From: Marivita sp041725935
GTDB taxonomy: Bacteria > Pseudomonadota > Alphaproteobacteria > Rhodobacterales > Rhodobacteraceae
Assembly: GCA_041725935.1 (NCBI GenBank)
Contig: JBGRQD010000003.1
Span: 62,001 to 126,000, forward strand
Direction: 5' to 3'
DNA length: 64,000 nt
Shown: piece after piece, positions 50,561 through 59,597 of the stretch
Layout: each line of letters starts with the position of its first letter
How positions within the stretch are numbered: position 1 is the first letter of the stretch
The notes under the pieces: model-generated
The model's database searches: none
Seen by the model: the letters and a program-made list of their open reading frames with translations, nothing else
Told to the model about the DNA's origin: nothing
Made by a program: the position numbers and the translations under genes

Positions 50561-50595
50561 CGCACAGCGCTGCGCCAAGAAAAGCCCGGTCGCGG

Positions 50596-50988
50596 TCAAT
50601 GCTGCCCGGTCGCAAGATCGCTCAGGATCGGACAGTCCGGACGGTTATCCCCCGCGCAACTGTGAACCAGTTCCGACAGCGTGTCGCGCATGGATTGGAG
50701 CTGCGCGATCTTGTCTTCGATCTTGGTCAGATGCGCCTGCGCCAGATCCTTCACATCCGCACTGGCGCGGGTGTTGTCCTCGTAGAGCGCGAGCAACGTC
50801 CGGCAATCTTCGATGGTGAAGCCAAGAGCGCGCGCGCGACCCAGAAAGGCCAGCTTGTGCAAATCGCTTTCGCGGAACAGCCGGTAGCCGTTGGTGTCGC
50901 GCAGCGGCGTGATCAGCCCGATATCCTCGTAATACCGGATTGTCTTTGGCGGCAGGCCGGCGCGCTGGGCGACGTCTCCAATATTCAT
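50596..50988 (-). CDS. cueR: Copper-responsive MerR-family regulator
   Basis: This 130-residue regulator has an N-terminal MerR helix-turn-helix (MNIGDVAQRAGLPPKTIRYYEDIGLI, residues 1-26), a dimerisation helix (about 75-110), and Cys111 and Cys119 in the C-X7-C metal loop typical of CueR. It should activate copA when Cu(I) rises. Its ATG overlaps the copA stop by 4 bases, so it is made with copA in a feedback loop. Confidence 0.92.
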   Translation of the reverse strand: MNIGDVAQRAGLPPKTIRYYEDIGLITPLRDTNGYRLFRESDLHKLAFLGRARALGFTIEDCRTLLALYEDNTRASADVKDLAQAHLTKIEDKIAQLQSMRDTLSELVHSCAGDNRPDCPILSDLATGQH

Positions 50989-53444
50989 ACCGTGGCCTCC
51001 GTGTAGCGGGATGCAGGCGCATCCTCTTGCACCGGTGCGATCCTGCGCAAGCGCAGCGCGTTGGTCAGCACGAAGACCGAACTGAAGGCCATCGCGCCCG
51101 CGCCCAGCATAGGGGACAACAGGATGCCGAAGGCGGGGTAAAGGACCCCAGCCGCCACTGGAATGAGCGCCGTGTTGTAGGCGAAGGCCCAGAACAGGTT
51201 TTGCCGGATGTTGCGCATGGTGTGTTTCGACACATCCACCGCGTTGACCACACCCGACACCCGACCCGAGGACAGCACGATATCCGCCGCTTCGATGGCG
51301 ACATCCGTGCCGGTCCCGATAGCCAGCCCGATATCGGCCTCTGCGAGCGCGGGCGCATCGTTGATCCCGTCGCCGACAAAGGCCACCGCGCCGAACTGGT
51401 CGCGCAGCGCCTTGATCGCGTCGACCTTGCCATCAGGACGCACACCTGCGGTGACATGGTCGATCCCGAGTTGGCGTGCGATGGCCTCGGCGGCGGCCGC
51501 GTTGTCGCCAGAGATCATCGCGACCTTCAGGCCCGCGGCATGCAGCGCGTCGATGGCAGGTTTCGCGCTTGGCTTGATCCGGTCGGCCACGGCAAAAACA
51601 GCCACCGCCTGACCGTCAAGCGCAAGGCACACCAGCGTGTGTCCCTTTTCGGCATAGTGCGAGATCGCGTCCTTGAGCGGCGCGGTGTCCACGCCCTGCT
51701 CGGACAGGTGCGACTCTGAGCCCACCAGAGCTGATTGGCCGTTGACCGACGCGATCAGGCCATAGCCGGGCACTGTTTCACTGTCCGTCACCTTGGGCAG
51801 CAGATCGGACGGGGCCGCCACCAAAATGGCCCGCGCAATCGGGTGATCGGACCCCTGTTCCACCGCAGCGGTCAGGCGCAGCATCTCGGTCGGATCGAAA
51901 CCGGGTACGACGTGGTGATCGACAAGCGTTGGGCGCCCTTCGGTCAGGGTGCCGGTTTTGTCGAAGGCCACCACCTTGGCGCTGTCGAGCCGTTGCAGCG
52001 CGTCGCCCTTGCGGAACAGCACACCCAGCTCCGCAGCACGCCCTGTGCCGACCATGATCGAGGTGGGCGTGGCGAGACCCATGGCGCAAGGACAAGCGAT
52101 GATAAGCACAGCGACTCCGGCGACAAGCGCGTAGCCAAGCGATGGCTGTGGCCCGAAGATCAGCCAGACCGCAACCGTCATCGCGGCGATCCCCAGAACC
52201 ACGGGCACGAAGATGCGCACAACCTTGTCGGCCAGAGCCTGGATCGGCAGCTTTGCACCCTGCGCGGTCTGAACCATGTCGATGATCCGCGCCAGAACCG
52301 TGTCGGATCCCACTGCAGTCGCCCGGTAAATCAGCGCCTTGCGCCCGTTGATCGTGCCGCCGGTTACGGGATCGTCGGTGGTTTTTGCAACAGGCACCGG
52401 TTCCCCGGTGATCATGGATTCGTCGACAAAGGCATCACCCTCGATCACGACGCCATCCACCGCGATGCGGCCACCGGGCAGCACCTTGATCACGTCACCG
52501 ACGGCAATCTCGGCCAACGGGACTTCGGTGAAAATGCCGTCCCGCGACAGCAGAACCGTGTCCGGGCGCAGCCCGATCAGGTGACGGATAGCAGCGCCGG
52601 TGCGCCCCTTGGCGCGGGCCTCCATCCAGCGACCGGCGAGGATCAGGGTGACGATCACACCCGCCGCCTCGAAATAGACCGCACGGGTGCCTTCGGGCAG
52701 CAGGGCAGGTGCAAAGGTGGCAATGGTGGAATAGCTCCACGCCGCCAGCGTCCCAAGTGCAACAAGGCTGTTCATATCGGGGCTGCCCTTGGCCAGCAGC
52801 GGCAGACCGATGCGGAAAAACCGAAGGCCGGGCCAAGCTAGGACCAGCGTGATCAACACGAATTGCAGCACCCAGAAGCTTTGCATCCCGAGGCTGCCCA
52901 TGATCGCGTGATGGATCGGTGGGTAAAGGTGGCCCCCCATTTCCGTCAGGAACACCGGCAGCGTGAGTGCTGCGGCGATCATCGTGTCGCGGCGCAGCGG
53001 TTCGATTTCGGAGGGTGGCTCGGTCTGGGCATCCGTATCGACCGGCTTGGCCGGGTAGCCTGCATCGGTCACGGTCTGTGCCAGCGTTTCGACCGATACT
53101 GCACCGTCAAGGCTGACCACCGTGGCGGTCTGCGTGGCGAGGTTCACCTGTGCCGAAAGAACACCGGGCAGCGCCGCGAGTGCGCGCTCGACGCGCCCGG
53201 TGCAGGAGGCGCAGGTCATGCCCGAAATCGACAGGCGGTGCGTGGCTTCCTTTGCCGGGTAGCCTGCGGTCTTGAGTGCGTCGCGGAGGGATTCGGGCGA
53301 TGCGTCGCCTGTGACCTGTGCGACATGGTTGGCGATGTTGACCGAGGCTTCCGTCACGCCGGGGGCTGCCGCAAGCGCACGTTCGGCACGCCCTGCGCAG
53401 CCTGCACAGCTCATGTTGTCGACGGAAAAGCGAAGCGTGGTCAT
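50985..53444 (-). CDS. copA: Cu(I)-exporting P-type ATPase
   Basis: This 819-residue P1B ATPase has two N-terminal HMA domains with CxxC (Cys13/16 in MSCAGC, Cys78/81 in MTCASC). The transport motif CPC lies in IIACPCAMGLATP, the phosphorylation site is DKTGT, and GDGINDAPALAEAD follows. It pumps Cu(I) to the periplasm. AAGGA lies before ATG 53444. A MerR-type promoter with a CTTCCAG dyad and 19-bp spacer lies just upstream. Confidence 0.95.
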   Translation of the reverse strand: MTTLRFSVDNMSCAGCAGRAERALAAAPGVTEASVNIANHVAQVTGDASPESLRDALKTAGYPAKEATHRLSISGMTCASCTGRVERALAALPGVLSAQVNLATQTATVVSLDGAVSVETLAQTVTDAGYPAKPVDTDAQTEPPSEIEPLRRDTMIAAALTLPVFLTEMGGHLYPPIHHAIMGSLGMQSFWVLQFVLITLVLAWPGLRFFRIGLPLLAKGSPDMNSLVALGTLAAWSYSTIATFAPALLPEGTRAVYFEAAGVIVTLILAGRWMEARAKGRTGAAIRHLIGLRPDTVLLSRDGIFTEVPLAEIAVGDVIKVLPGGRIAVDGVVIEGDAFVDESMITGEPVPVAKTTDDPVTGGTINGRKALIYRATAVGSDTVLARIIDMVQTAQGAKLPIQALADKVVRIFVPVVLGIAAMTVAVWLIFGPQPSLGYALVAGVAVLIIACPCAMGLATPTSIMVGTGRAAELGVLFRKGDALQRLDSAKVVAFDKTGTLTEGRPTLVDHHVVPGFDPTEMLRLTAAVEQGSDHPIARAILVAAPSDLLPKVTDSETVPGYGLIASVNGQSALVGSESHLSEQGVDTAPLKDAISHYAEKGHTLVCLALDGQAVAVFAVADRIKPSAKPAIDALHAAGLKVAMISGDNAAAAEAIARQLGIDHVTAGVRPDGKVDAIKALRDQFGAVAFVGDGINDAPALAEADIGLAIGTGTDVAIEAADIVLSSGRVSGVVNAVDVSKHTMRNIRQNLFWAFAYNTALIPVAAGVLYPAFGILLSPMLGAGAMAFSSVFVLTNALRLRRIAPVQEDAPASRYTEATV

Positions 53445-53469
53445 GGGGAGATCCTTGTTGCGTAAGGAC

Positions 53470-53500
53470 CACATAGGGCTTCCAGTCACTGGAAGGTCAA
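53470..53500 (-). promoter_or_regulatory. CueR-type promoter of copA
   Basis: On the minus strand the -35 box TTGACC (53500-53495) and the -10 box TATGTG (53475-53470) are 19 bp apart. The dyad CTTCCAG-TGA-CTGGAAG fills the spacer. This overlong spacer with dyad is the hallmark of MerR/CueR-controlled promoters. Confidence 0.88.
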
Positions 53501-53542
53501 GGGTCGAGCTTCAAGAAAGACTGCGGCGGTTTGGCCACGCGA

Positions 53543-53995
53543 TCAGTGGGTCGGCGTCCTGACCGATTGCGGACGGATCCGCGACCTGCATTCCTCGCAC
53601 AAAAGCGGCAGTCCGAATTTCGATGCGGCACACAGCAGTGGCAAAAGCCCCGCGGGCGACACGAAGAACCCTGCCTCGGCCAGTGCGGCGTCCCTGCGCT
53701 GTTCGGTCGATGCCATCACGAACCGTGCCAATGCGGCCTCGTCAGGTGATACACCCTTTGTGCCGATGGGCATGACTGCCAGCGATTGCCAGCCATGGAG
53801 GTTCAACAAGCCGAGCATCTGTTCGAAGGCCTGAAGGCAGGATTTGGCCCGCAGATCACCCATGGAGGAGGAAAGATCCTCCCACATTCCGTGTTGCGCT
53901 TCGGCACCGGTGTTCCACGCGCGCAACAGCGAGATCACACGTTTTTCGGCAGATCTCAGGTCATCGTCGGGCATTAGGATGGGCATGTGTTGCAT
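53543..53995 (-). CDS. Unknown cytoplasmic protein
   Basis: This 150-residue protein has no signal or membrane segment. It is helical at the N-terminus (LRSAEKRVISLLRAWNTG) and ends with a CEECRSRIRP cysteine cluster. ATG 53995 has only a weak ribosome-binding site; ATG 53986 is possible. It lies upstream of the copA promoter on the same strand. I do not recognise the family. Confidence 0.6.
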   Translation of the reverse strand: MQHMPILMPDDDLRSAEKRVISLLRAWNTGAEAQHGMWEDLSSSMGDLRAKSCLQAFEQMLGLLNLHGWQSLAVMPIGTKGVSPDEAALARFVMASTEQRRDAALAEAGFFVSPAGLLPLLCAASKFGLPLLCEECRSRIRPQSVRTPTH

Positions 53996-54043
53996 CTGCG
54001 GGCCTTTGAAAGGAGACGAGTCTGTGCGAATGAGTTCTTAAGC

Positions 54044-54062
54044 CTGATAAAAAGAATCAGGT
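54044..54062. repeat. Small inverted repeat upstream of the 53543 gene
   Basis: CCTGAT and ATCAGG flank an A-rich 7-nt loop. It is in the 185-nt gap after rlmN and could be a weak terminator or a protein site. Confidence 0.3.
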
Positions 54063-54180
54063 ATCTGTCAATATCGATGATTTTCGCTGCTGTTCAATCC
54101 TCGGAATCCGACTAGGCACGCAAAAGCATGTTTTCTGGCCGAATTTTCTGAAGGTTGATCGAAAATAAACCGAAATTGGT

Positions 54181-55368
54181 TCAGGCTGTGCCGCTCTCTG
54201 CCGCGATCTGCGCGCGACTTTTGCGCTCGCGTTCCGTGGCCGACTTCAACTGGCCACAGGCGGCCATGATGTCCTCGCCGCGCGGGGTGCGGATGGGGGA
54301 GGCGTAGCCGGCCTTGTAGATGATGTCGGCAAAAGATTCGATCCGGCTCCAGTCCGACCGCTGGTAGGGCGCACCGGGCCATTCGTTGAACGGGATAAGG
54401 TTGATCTTGGCCGGGATGCCTTGGATCAGCTTGACCAGACGCCGCGCGTCGGCATCGCTGTCGTTCACGTCCTTCAACATCACGTATTCAAACGTGATGC
54501 GTTCGGAGTTCGAGTTCTTCGGGTATTCCCGCAGAGCGTTCAACAGCGTTTCGATGTTCCAGCGCTTATTGATCGGCACCAGCGTGTCACGCACCTCGTC
54601 TGTCGTGGCGTGGAACGACACGGCCAGAAGACAGCCGATCTCCTCGGCGGTCTTGGCGATCTCGGGGACGACACCCGACGTGGACAGCGTGATGCGGCGG
54701 CGCGACAGGGCGATGCCCTCACCATCCATCGCGATCTTCATAGCGTCGCGGACATTGTCGAAATTGTAAAGCGGCTCACCCATGCCCATCAGCACGATGT
54801 TCGACAACAGGCGCGGGCCGTTCTCGCCGGTGCCGACACCGGGTTCGGGCCATTCGCCCAGATCGTCGCGGGCCAACATGACCTGACCGATGATTTCCCC
54901 GGCGGTCAGGTTCCGAACCAGCTTTTGCGTGCCGGTGTGGCAGAACGAACAGGTGAGCGTGCAGCCGACCTGAGACGAGATGCAGAGCGTGCCCCGGTCG
55001 GTTTCGGGGATATAGACCACCTCGACCTCGTGCCCGCCTGCGATACGGACAAGGTACTTGCGCGTGCCATCTGCCGAGACCTGTTTCGATACGATCTCGG
55101 GCAGGGCAATCTCGAAATGATCGTCCAGCTGCGCCCGGTAGCCCTTGGCAAGGTTGGTCATAGCGTGGAAATCGCGCACGCCCCATTGGTAGACCCATTG
55201 CCAGATCTGATTGACCCGCATTTTGGCCTGCTTATCCGGTGTGCCGATGGCGATCAGCGCATCACGCAGCTTGTCACGGGTCAGGCCCACGATATTCGTC
55301 TTGCCCCCCTCCGGCAGCTTGCGCGGGATGGTCAGAACGTCTTGCGTGATCGGTGCAGCGCCGGTCAT
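54181..55368 (-). CDS. rlmN: 23S rRNA/tRNA adenine C2-methyltransferase
   Basis: This 395-residue radical SAM enzyme has the C-X3-C-X2-C cluster motif at Cys136, Cys140 and Cys143 (GCTLTCSFC). Conserved GMGEPLYNFDNV, CLLAVSFHATTDEVRDTLVPINKRW and the late CGQLK segment with a catalytic Cys follow. It methylates A2503 of 23S rRNA and A37 of some tRNAs. GAAAGG lies before ATG 55368. Confidence 0.95.
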   Translation of the reverse strand: MTGAAPITQDVLTIPRKLPEGGKTNIVGLTRDKLRDALIAIGTPDKQAKMRVNQIWQWVYQWGVRDFHAMTNLAKGYRAQLDDHFEIALPEIVSKQVSADGTRKYLVRIAGGHEVEVVYIPETDRGTLCISSQVGCTLTCSFCHTGTQKLVRNLTAGEIIGQVMLARDDLGEWPEPGVGTGENGPRLLSNIVLMGMGEPLYNFDNVRDAMKIAMDGEGIALSRRRITLSTSGVVPEIAKTAEEIGCLLAVSFHATTDEVRDTLVPINKRWNIETLLNALREYPKNSNSERITFEYVMLKDVNDSDADARRLVKLIQGIPAKINLIPFNEWPGAPYQRSDWSRIESFADIIYKAGYASPIRTPRGEDIMAACGQLKSATERERKSRAQIAAESGTA

Positions 55369-55483
55369 GAGGTCAGCCTTTCTCGAAAAGAGTAGGCAAC
55401 ATATAGGATTCTTTGGACTTTGCCAAAGGGGTTATCGCCCGACAACACCAAACTGTCCGACAGGACTAGTCCGAAACATCAGA

Positions 55484-56014
55484 TCAGGACACGCAGCGTT
55501 TCTCGGCGTCTTCGACCGCAGCGGTGAACCCCAAGAGCGAGAATGTGTCTTTTGTCGTTGTCCCGCGCGCAGATCGGGCGGTTACAACCGCATCCGCCCC
55601 ACGCTTCATCGCGGTGACGATCTTGGAATCGTCCTGCGGTGTTGCGGGCCATGCCCATTCACCCTCGGTGAACAGCTCGAACTCGGTGCCGCCGATATTG
55701 ACGTTGACGGTCGATCCCGGTGCAAACGGATAGCCGCCGGTAAACGCCAACTGGCCCTGTACCTCGGCTCCGGGACGGTAAAACACCATCAGCAGAATTT
55801 CACCGCGTGTCACAGCCACAACGCGGCCATCCTTCGTGTTCACGCTTTCCTTGTAGGTCGTCACCGCCCAGCATTCGCGGGGTTCCTGACCTTCGAAAAC
55901 GCTCCAGTCCGTGATGGCGTTCACGCGGTTCGTGCTAGTTTCCTGCGCTACGCCCGCACCAGCCGATAACAGTGCCAGCGCACCGATCACCGTACCACCA
56001 ATCCATGATTTCAT
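55484..56014 (-). CDS. Exported invasion-associated locus B (IalB) family protein
   Basis: This 176-residue protein has a signal peptide (residues 1-23, GAGVAQ). The IalB-family body is ITDWSVFEGQEPRECWAVTTYKES, then GEILLMVFYRPGAEVQGQLAFTGGYPF and DSKIVTAMKRGADAVVTARSARGTTTKDTFSLLGFTAAV. Two Cys (about 49 and 174) could form a disulfide. Most members outside Bartonella have no known function. GGAGG lies 8 nt before ATG 56014. Confidence 0.85.
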   Translation of the reverse strand: MKSWIGGTVIGALALLSAGAGVAQETSTNRVNAITDWSVFEGQEPRECWAVTTYKESVNTKDGRVVAVTRGEILLMVFYRPGAEVQGQLAFTGGYPFAPGSTVNVNIGGTEFELFTEGEWAWPATPQDDSKIVTAMKRGADAVVTARSARGTTTKDTFSLLGFTAAVEDAEKRCVS

Positions 56015-56187
56015 GCGTCCAGCCTCCAGACTGTCCTTAGCCTCAACTCGTTTCTGCGCCACAGTATGGGGTTCGACCCTCTTATGTCACTGCAACTTTG
56101 CCCTCGACGGCGTGAGAATAGCCTGATTTACCGGGGTCTTCAAAGCCCAATTGGCAGTTTTTTGCCCACACACAAAGGAGCGAACCC

Positions 56188-57186
56188 ATGGCACACCCTG
56201 TGTCGCTGGCAGAAGTCTGGCGCGGTCCATTTCTGGAAAGCCACCACAGCGGTCACGCGGTGATCTGCGACGGGTCCGGACAGATCGTTTCGGCCTGGGG
56301 CGATCCGGAAGCGGTCGTGCTGCCGCGCAGTTCGTCCAAGATGATTCAGGCGCTCCCGCTGGTGATGTCCGGTGCCGCCGATGCCCGTGCGCTGACCAGT
56401 GAACAGCTTGCCCTCGCTTGTGCGTCGCACCAGGGCGCACCGATCCATGTCGAACGGGTGAACCGCTGGCTTGCGGATCTCGGCCTAGATGATGCGGCAC
56501 TCTGCTGTGGCCCGCAGGTGAGTCGGGACACCGACCTCAAGCTGTCGATGATCCGCGCCGACGAATCGCCCTGTCGGGTGCACAACAACTGTTCGGGCAA
56601 ACATGCCGGCTTCCTTACACTGACACAGCATCTTGAGGCGGGACCGGATTATGTCGATCCAGATCACCCGGTGCAGCGCGCCTGCCTCGATGCCTTTGAA
56701 ACGGTGACGGACCTGACCAGCCCGGGTTTCGGGATCGACGGCTGTTCCGCGCCGAATTTTGCCACCACGATGCACGGGATGGCCCGCGCGATGGCGTGGT
56801 TCGCAACCGCCGCCCAGCGTTCGGACACGATGAGCACCGCCGCCGTGCGGCTGGTCGAGGCGATGCACACACATCCCGAACTGGTGGCCGGGGAAGGCCG
56901 TGCATGTACCCGGCTGATGCGTGCGGCCAAGGAGCCCGTCGCACTCAAGACCGGGGCCGAAGGTTACTTCATCGCCATTCTGACGACCCGCGGTCTTGGC
57001 GTGGCCCTCAAGGCGGCGGATGGTGCGACCCGGGCTGCCGAGTGCGCGATTGCCGCGATCCTCGTGCGGCTTGATGTGCTGGATGCGGCTCATCCCGACG
57101 TCAAGGCGTTCCTGAACCCCGGCATTCACAACTGGGACGGATTGGTGACCGGCGAGATCAGACCAGCGCCCGGGCTTCTGGCGTGA
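56188..57186 (+). CDS. L-asparaginase II family protein
   Basis: This 332-residue protein matches the asparaginase II family found in rhizobia and other alphaproteobacteria, unrelated to EcA asparaginases. Motifs are PRSSSKMIQALPLVMSGAAD (about 46-65), HNNCSGKHAGFLTLTQHL (about 132-149) and GFGIDGCSAPNFATTMHGMARA. It hydrolyses asparagine to aspartate. AAAGGAG lies before ATG 56188. The 3' end overlaps convergent serB by 29 bp. Confidence 0.88.
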   Translation: MAHPVSLAEVWRGPFLESHHSGHAVICDGSGQIVSAWGDPEAVVLPRSSSKMIQALPLVMSGAADARALTSEQLALACASHQGAPIHVERVNRWLADLGLDDAALCCGPQVSRDTDLKLSMIRADESPCRVHNNCSGKHAGFLTLTQHLEAGPDYVDPDHPVQRACLDAFETVTDLTSPGFGIDGCSAPNFATTMHGMARAMAWFATAAQRSDTMSTAAVRLVEAMHTHPELVAGEGRACTRLMRAAKEPVALKTGAEGYFIAILTTRGLGVALKAADGATRAAECAIAAILVRLDVLDAAHPDVKAFLNPGIHNWDGLVTGEIRPAPGLLA

Positions 57187-58048
57187 CGAAATCATCCCGG
57201 CCATAGCCCTGAAGGAACAGAAGCGCGGTCAGATCGCCGTGGTTGATTCGCAGTTTTGCCTGCGCCTGCACGCTGGGTTTGGCGTGCAGCGCCACACCGG
57301 CGCCAGCGCGTTGCAGCATGCCAAGGTCATTGGCCCCGTCGCCCACGGCCATCACGTCGGCCTCGCGGATGCCAAGCCGCGCCGAGATTTCCTCGAGCGC
57401 GTCCACCTTGGCGTCGCTACCCAGAATCGGGCGCGCCACATCCCCGGTCAGGGCGCCGCTCTCGGCAAGGAGCGTATTGGCGCGGTTCTCGTCGAATCCC
57501 AATGCGGTTGCCACCGGCCCGGTGAACGCGGTGAACCCACCCGACACAAGGGCCGCATGCGCGCCATGCGCCTTCATCGTCGCCAGAAGGGTTGCGCCGC
57601 CGGGCATCAGGGTGATCCGGCTGCCCAGCACCTCGGTGATGACATTCGCGGACACTCCCTTGAGCAAACCGACCCTCTCGATCAGCGCGTCTTCGAAATT
57701 CAGCTCGCCATTCATCGCCCGCGCCGTGATGTCCCTGACATGTGCCCCAACGCCTGCGACCTCGGCCAATTCATCGATGCATTCCTGCTCAATCATGGTG
57801 CTGTCCATATCCGCCAGCAGCATCTTCTTGCGCCGTCCCGCACTGGCCTGCACGGCCAGATCGACACCCTGATCCTGCAGCGCGGTCCAGCTTCCGCCGG
57901 CCGTGTCCGGCACTTCGGCCATGTCGAATTCCGCGGCCTCGTCCGGCGAGAGCCAGACAAGATCGCCACCGCCCCACGCATTGCGCAGAGCTTCGGCAAG
58001 GGCCGGATCAAGCGTTCCCGGTCGGGCGATCAGCGTGGTGGTGTACAT
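57158..58048 (-). CDS. serB: Phosphoserine phosphatase
   Basis: This 296-residue HAD phosphatase has the nucleophile motif DMDSTMIEQECIDE (about 80-93), LVSGGFTAFTGPVA, and the metal-binding GDGANDLGML. An N-terminal ACT-like region precedes these. It completes serine synthesis. It is divergent from serC-serA across about 300 nt, so the three serine genes are neighbours. ATG 58048 matches the family start. Confidence 0.93.
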   Translation of the reverse strand: MYTTTLIARPGTLDPALAEALRNAWGGGDLVWLSPDEAAEFDMAEVPDTAGGSWTALQDQGVDLAVQASAGRRKKMLLADMDSTMIEQECIDELAEVAGVGAHVRDITARAMNGELNFEDALIERVGLLKGVSANVITEVLGSRITLMPGGATLLATMKAHGAHAALVSGGFTAFTGPVATALGFDENRANTLLAESGALTGDVARPILGSDAKVDALEEISARLGIREADVMAVGDGANDLGMLQRAGAGVALHAKPSVQAQAKLRINHGDLTALLFLQGYGRDDFVTPEARALV

Positions 58049-58129
58049 GGCGCGCGTCCTTTTAGCCGTCGTGGCGATGTAGCGAGGGTGGCGCAGAAAC
58101 GCCAGATGGAACAACCGCACAGGTCCGGT

Positions 58130-58163
58130 CTTCTTCTCTTCACAAATATCGCCCGCCGGAGGC
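58130..58163 (-). repeat. Dispersed intergenic motif, copy 4
   Basis: On the minus strand this reads GCCTCCGGCGGGCG, then ATATTTGTG, then AAGAGAAGAAG. It is the best match to copy 1 at 599: the first 12 bases are identical and the TATTT core and AAG tail are conserved. Confidence 0.55.
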
Positions 58164-58294
58164 ATCCGGCACCGCCACGCGCGCGGCATTCGGCAAAGTT
58201 TCCGATCCGCAACACGCGCTCTGCGGCGCGCCTCAAATGCGTCACATCGGTCGCATTTTCCGACTTGCGCGGCACGCGGCGCCCCCTTAAACGC

Positions 58295-58328
58295 AGCGGT
58301 GGGACACCCCTCCCCAACGAGGGGCGCT
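58295..58328 (+). promoter_or_regulatory. serC leader hairpin, possible alphaproteobacterial serC RNA motif
   Basis: CCCCTC (58307-58312) pairs with GAGGGG (58319-58324). An outer AGCG (58295-58298) pairs with CGCT (58325-58328). It ends 20 nt before ATG 58349. A 'serC' cis-regulatory RNA has been described upstream of serC in alphaproteobacteria. The position and hairpin fit, but I cannot check it against that model. Confidence 0.5.
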
Positions 58329-58348
58329 TATCTGGAAGGATAGCATCA

Positions 58349-59503
<1,155 letters not shown>

Positions 59504-59516
59504 CCCAAACATTTCC

Positions 59517-59588
59517 GGCGCTCATCAAGCCTGACGGCTTTCTTCGCGAAGAGAGGCGTGAGCCTCGATGAGCGCCCCTTTTCAAAGG
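59517..59588 (+). promoter_or_regulatory. Four-way-junction RNA in the serC-serA gap with ribosome-site hairpin
   Basis: Positions 59517-59576 pair completely. P1 is GGCGCTCATC with GATGAGCGCC. Inside it, with no unpaired junction base, are P2 AAGCC-TGAC-GGCTT, P3 TCTT-CGCG-AAGA and P4 GAGGC-GTGA-GCCTC (a GNRA-type loop). CCTTT follows and can pair with AAAGG at 59584-59588, part of the serA ribosome-binding site. The shape is tRNA-like but lacks tRNA signature bases. It may control serA translation or transcription, or be an mRNA processing site. Confidence 0.7.
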
Positions 59589-59597
59589 ACCAAAACA

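Larger units (their letters stand above)
58049..58348. other. 300-nt divergent gap between serB and serC
   Basis: This gap holds a dispersed motif (58130-58163) and the serC leader hairpin (58295-58328). No gene is seen. Both promoters should be here. Confidence 0.5.

Noticed and set aside
57239..58348. Plus-strand open frame running into serC
   Set aside because: It is antisense to serB and then crosses the serC leader. serC has its own start and ribosome-binding site at 58349.
59517..59576. A tRNA gene in the serC-serA gap
   Set aside because: The cloverleaf-like fold is only 60 nt, the closing stem is 10 bp, and there is no T-loop GTTC motif or 7-nt anticodon loop.
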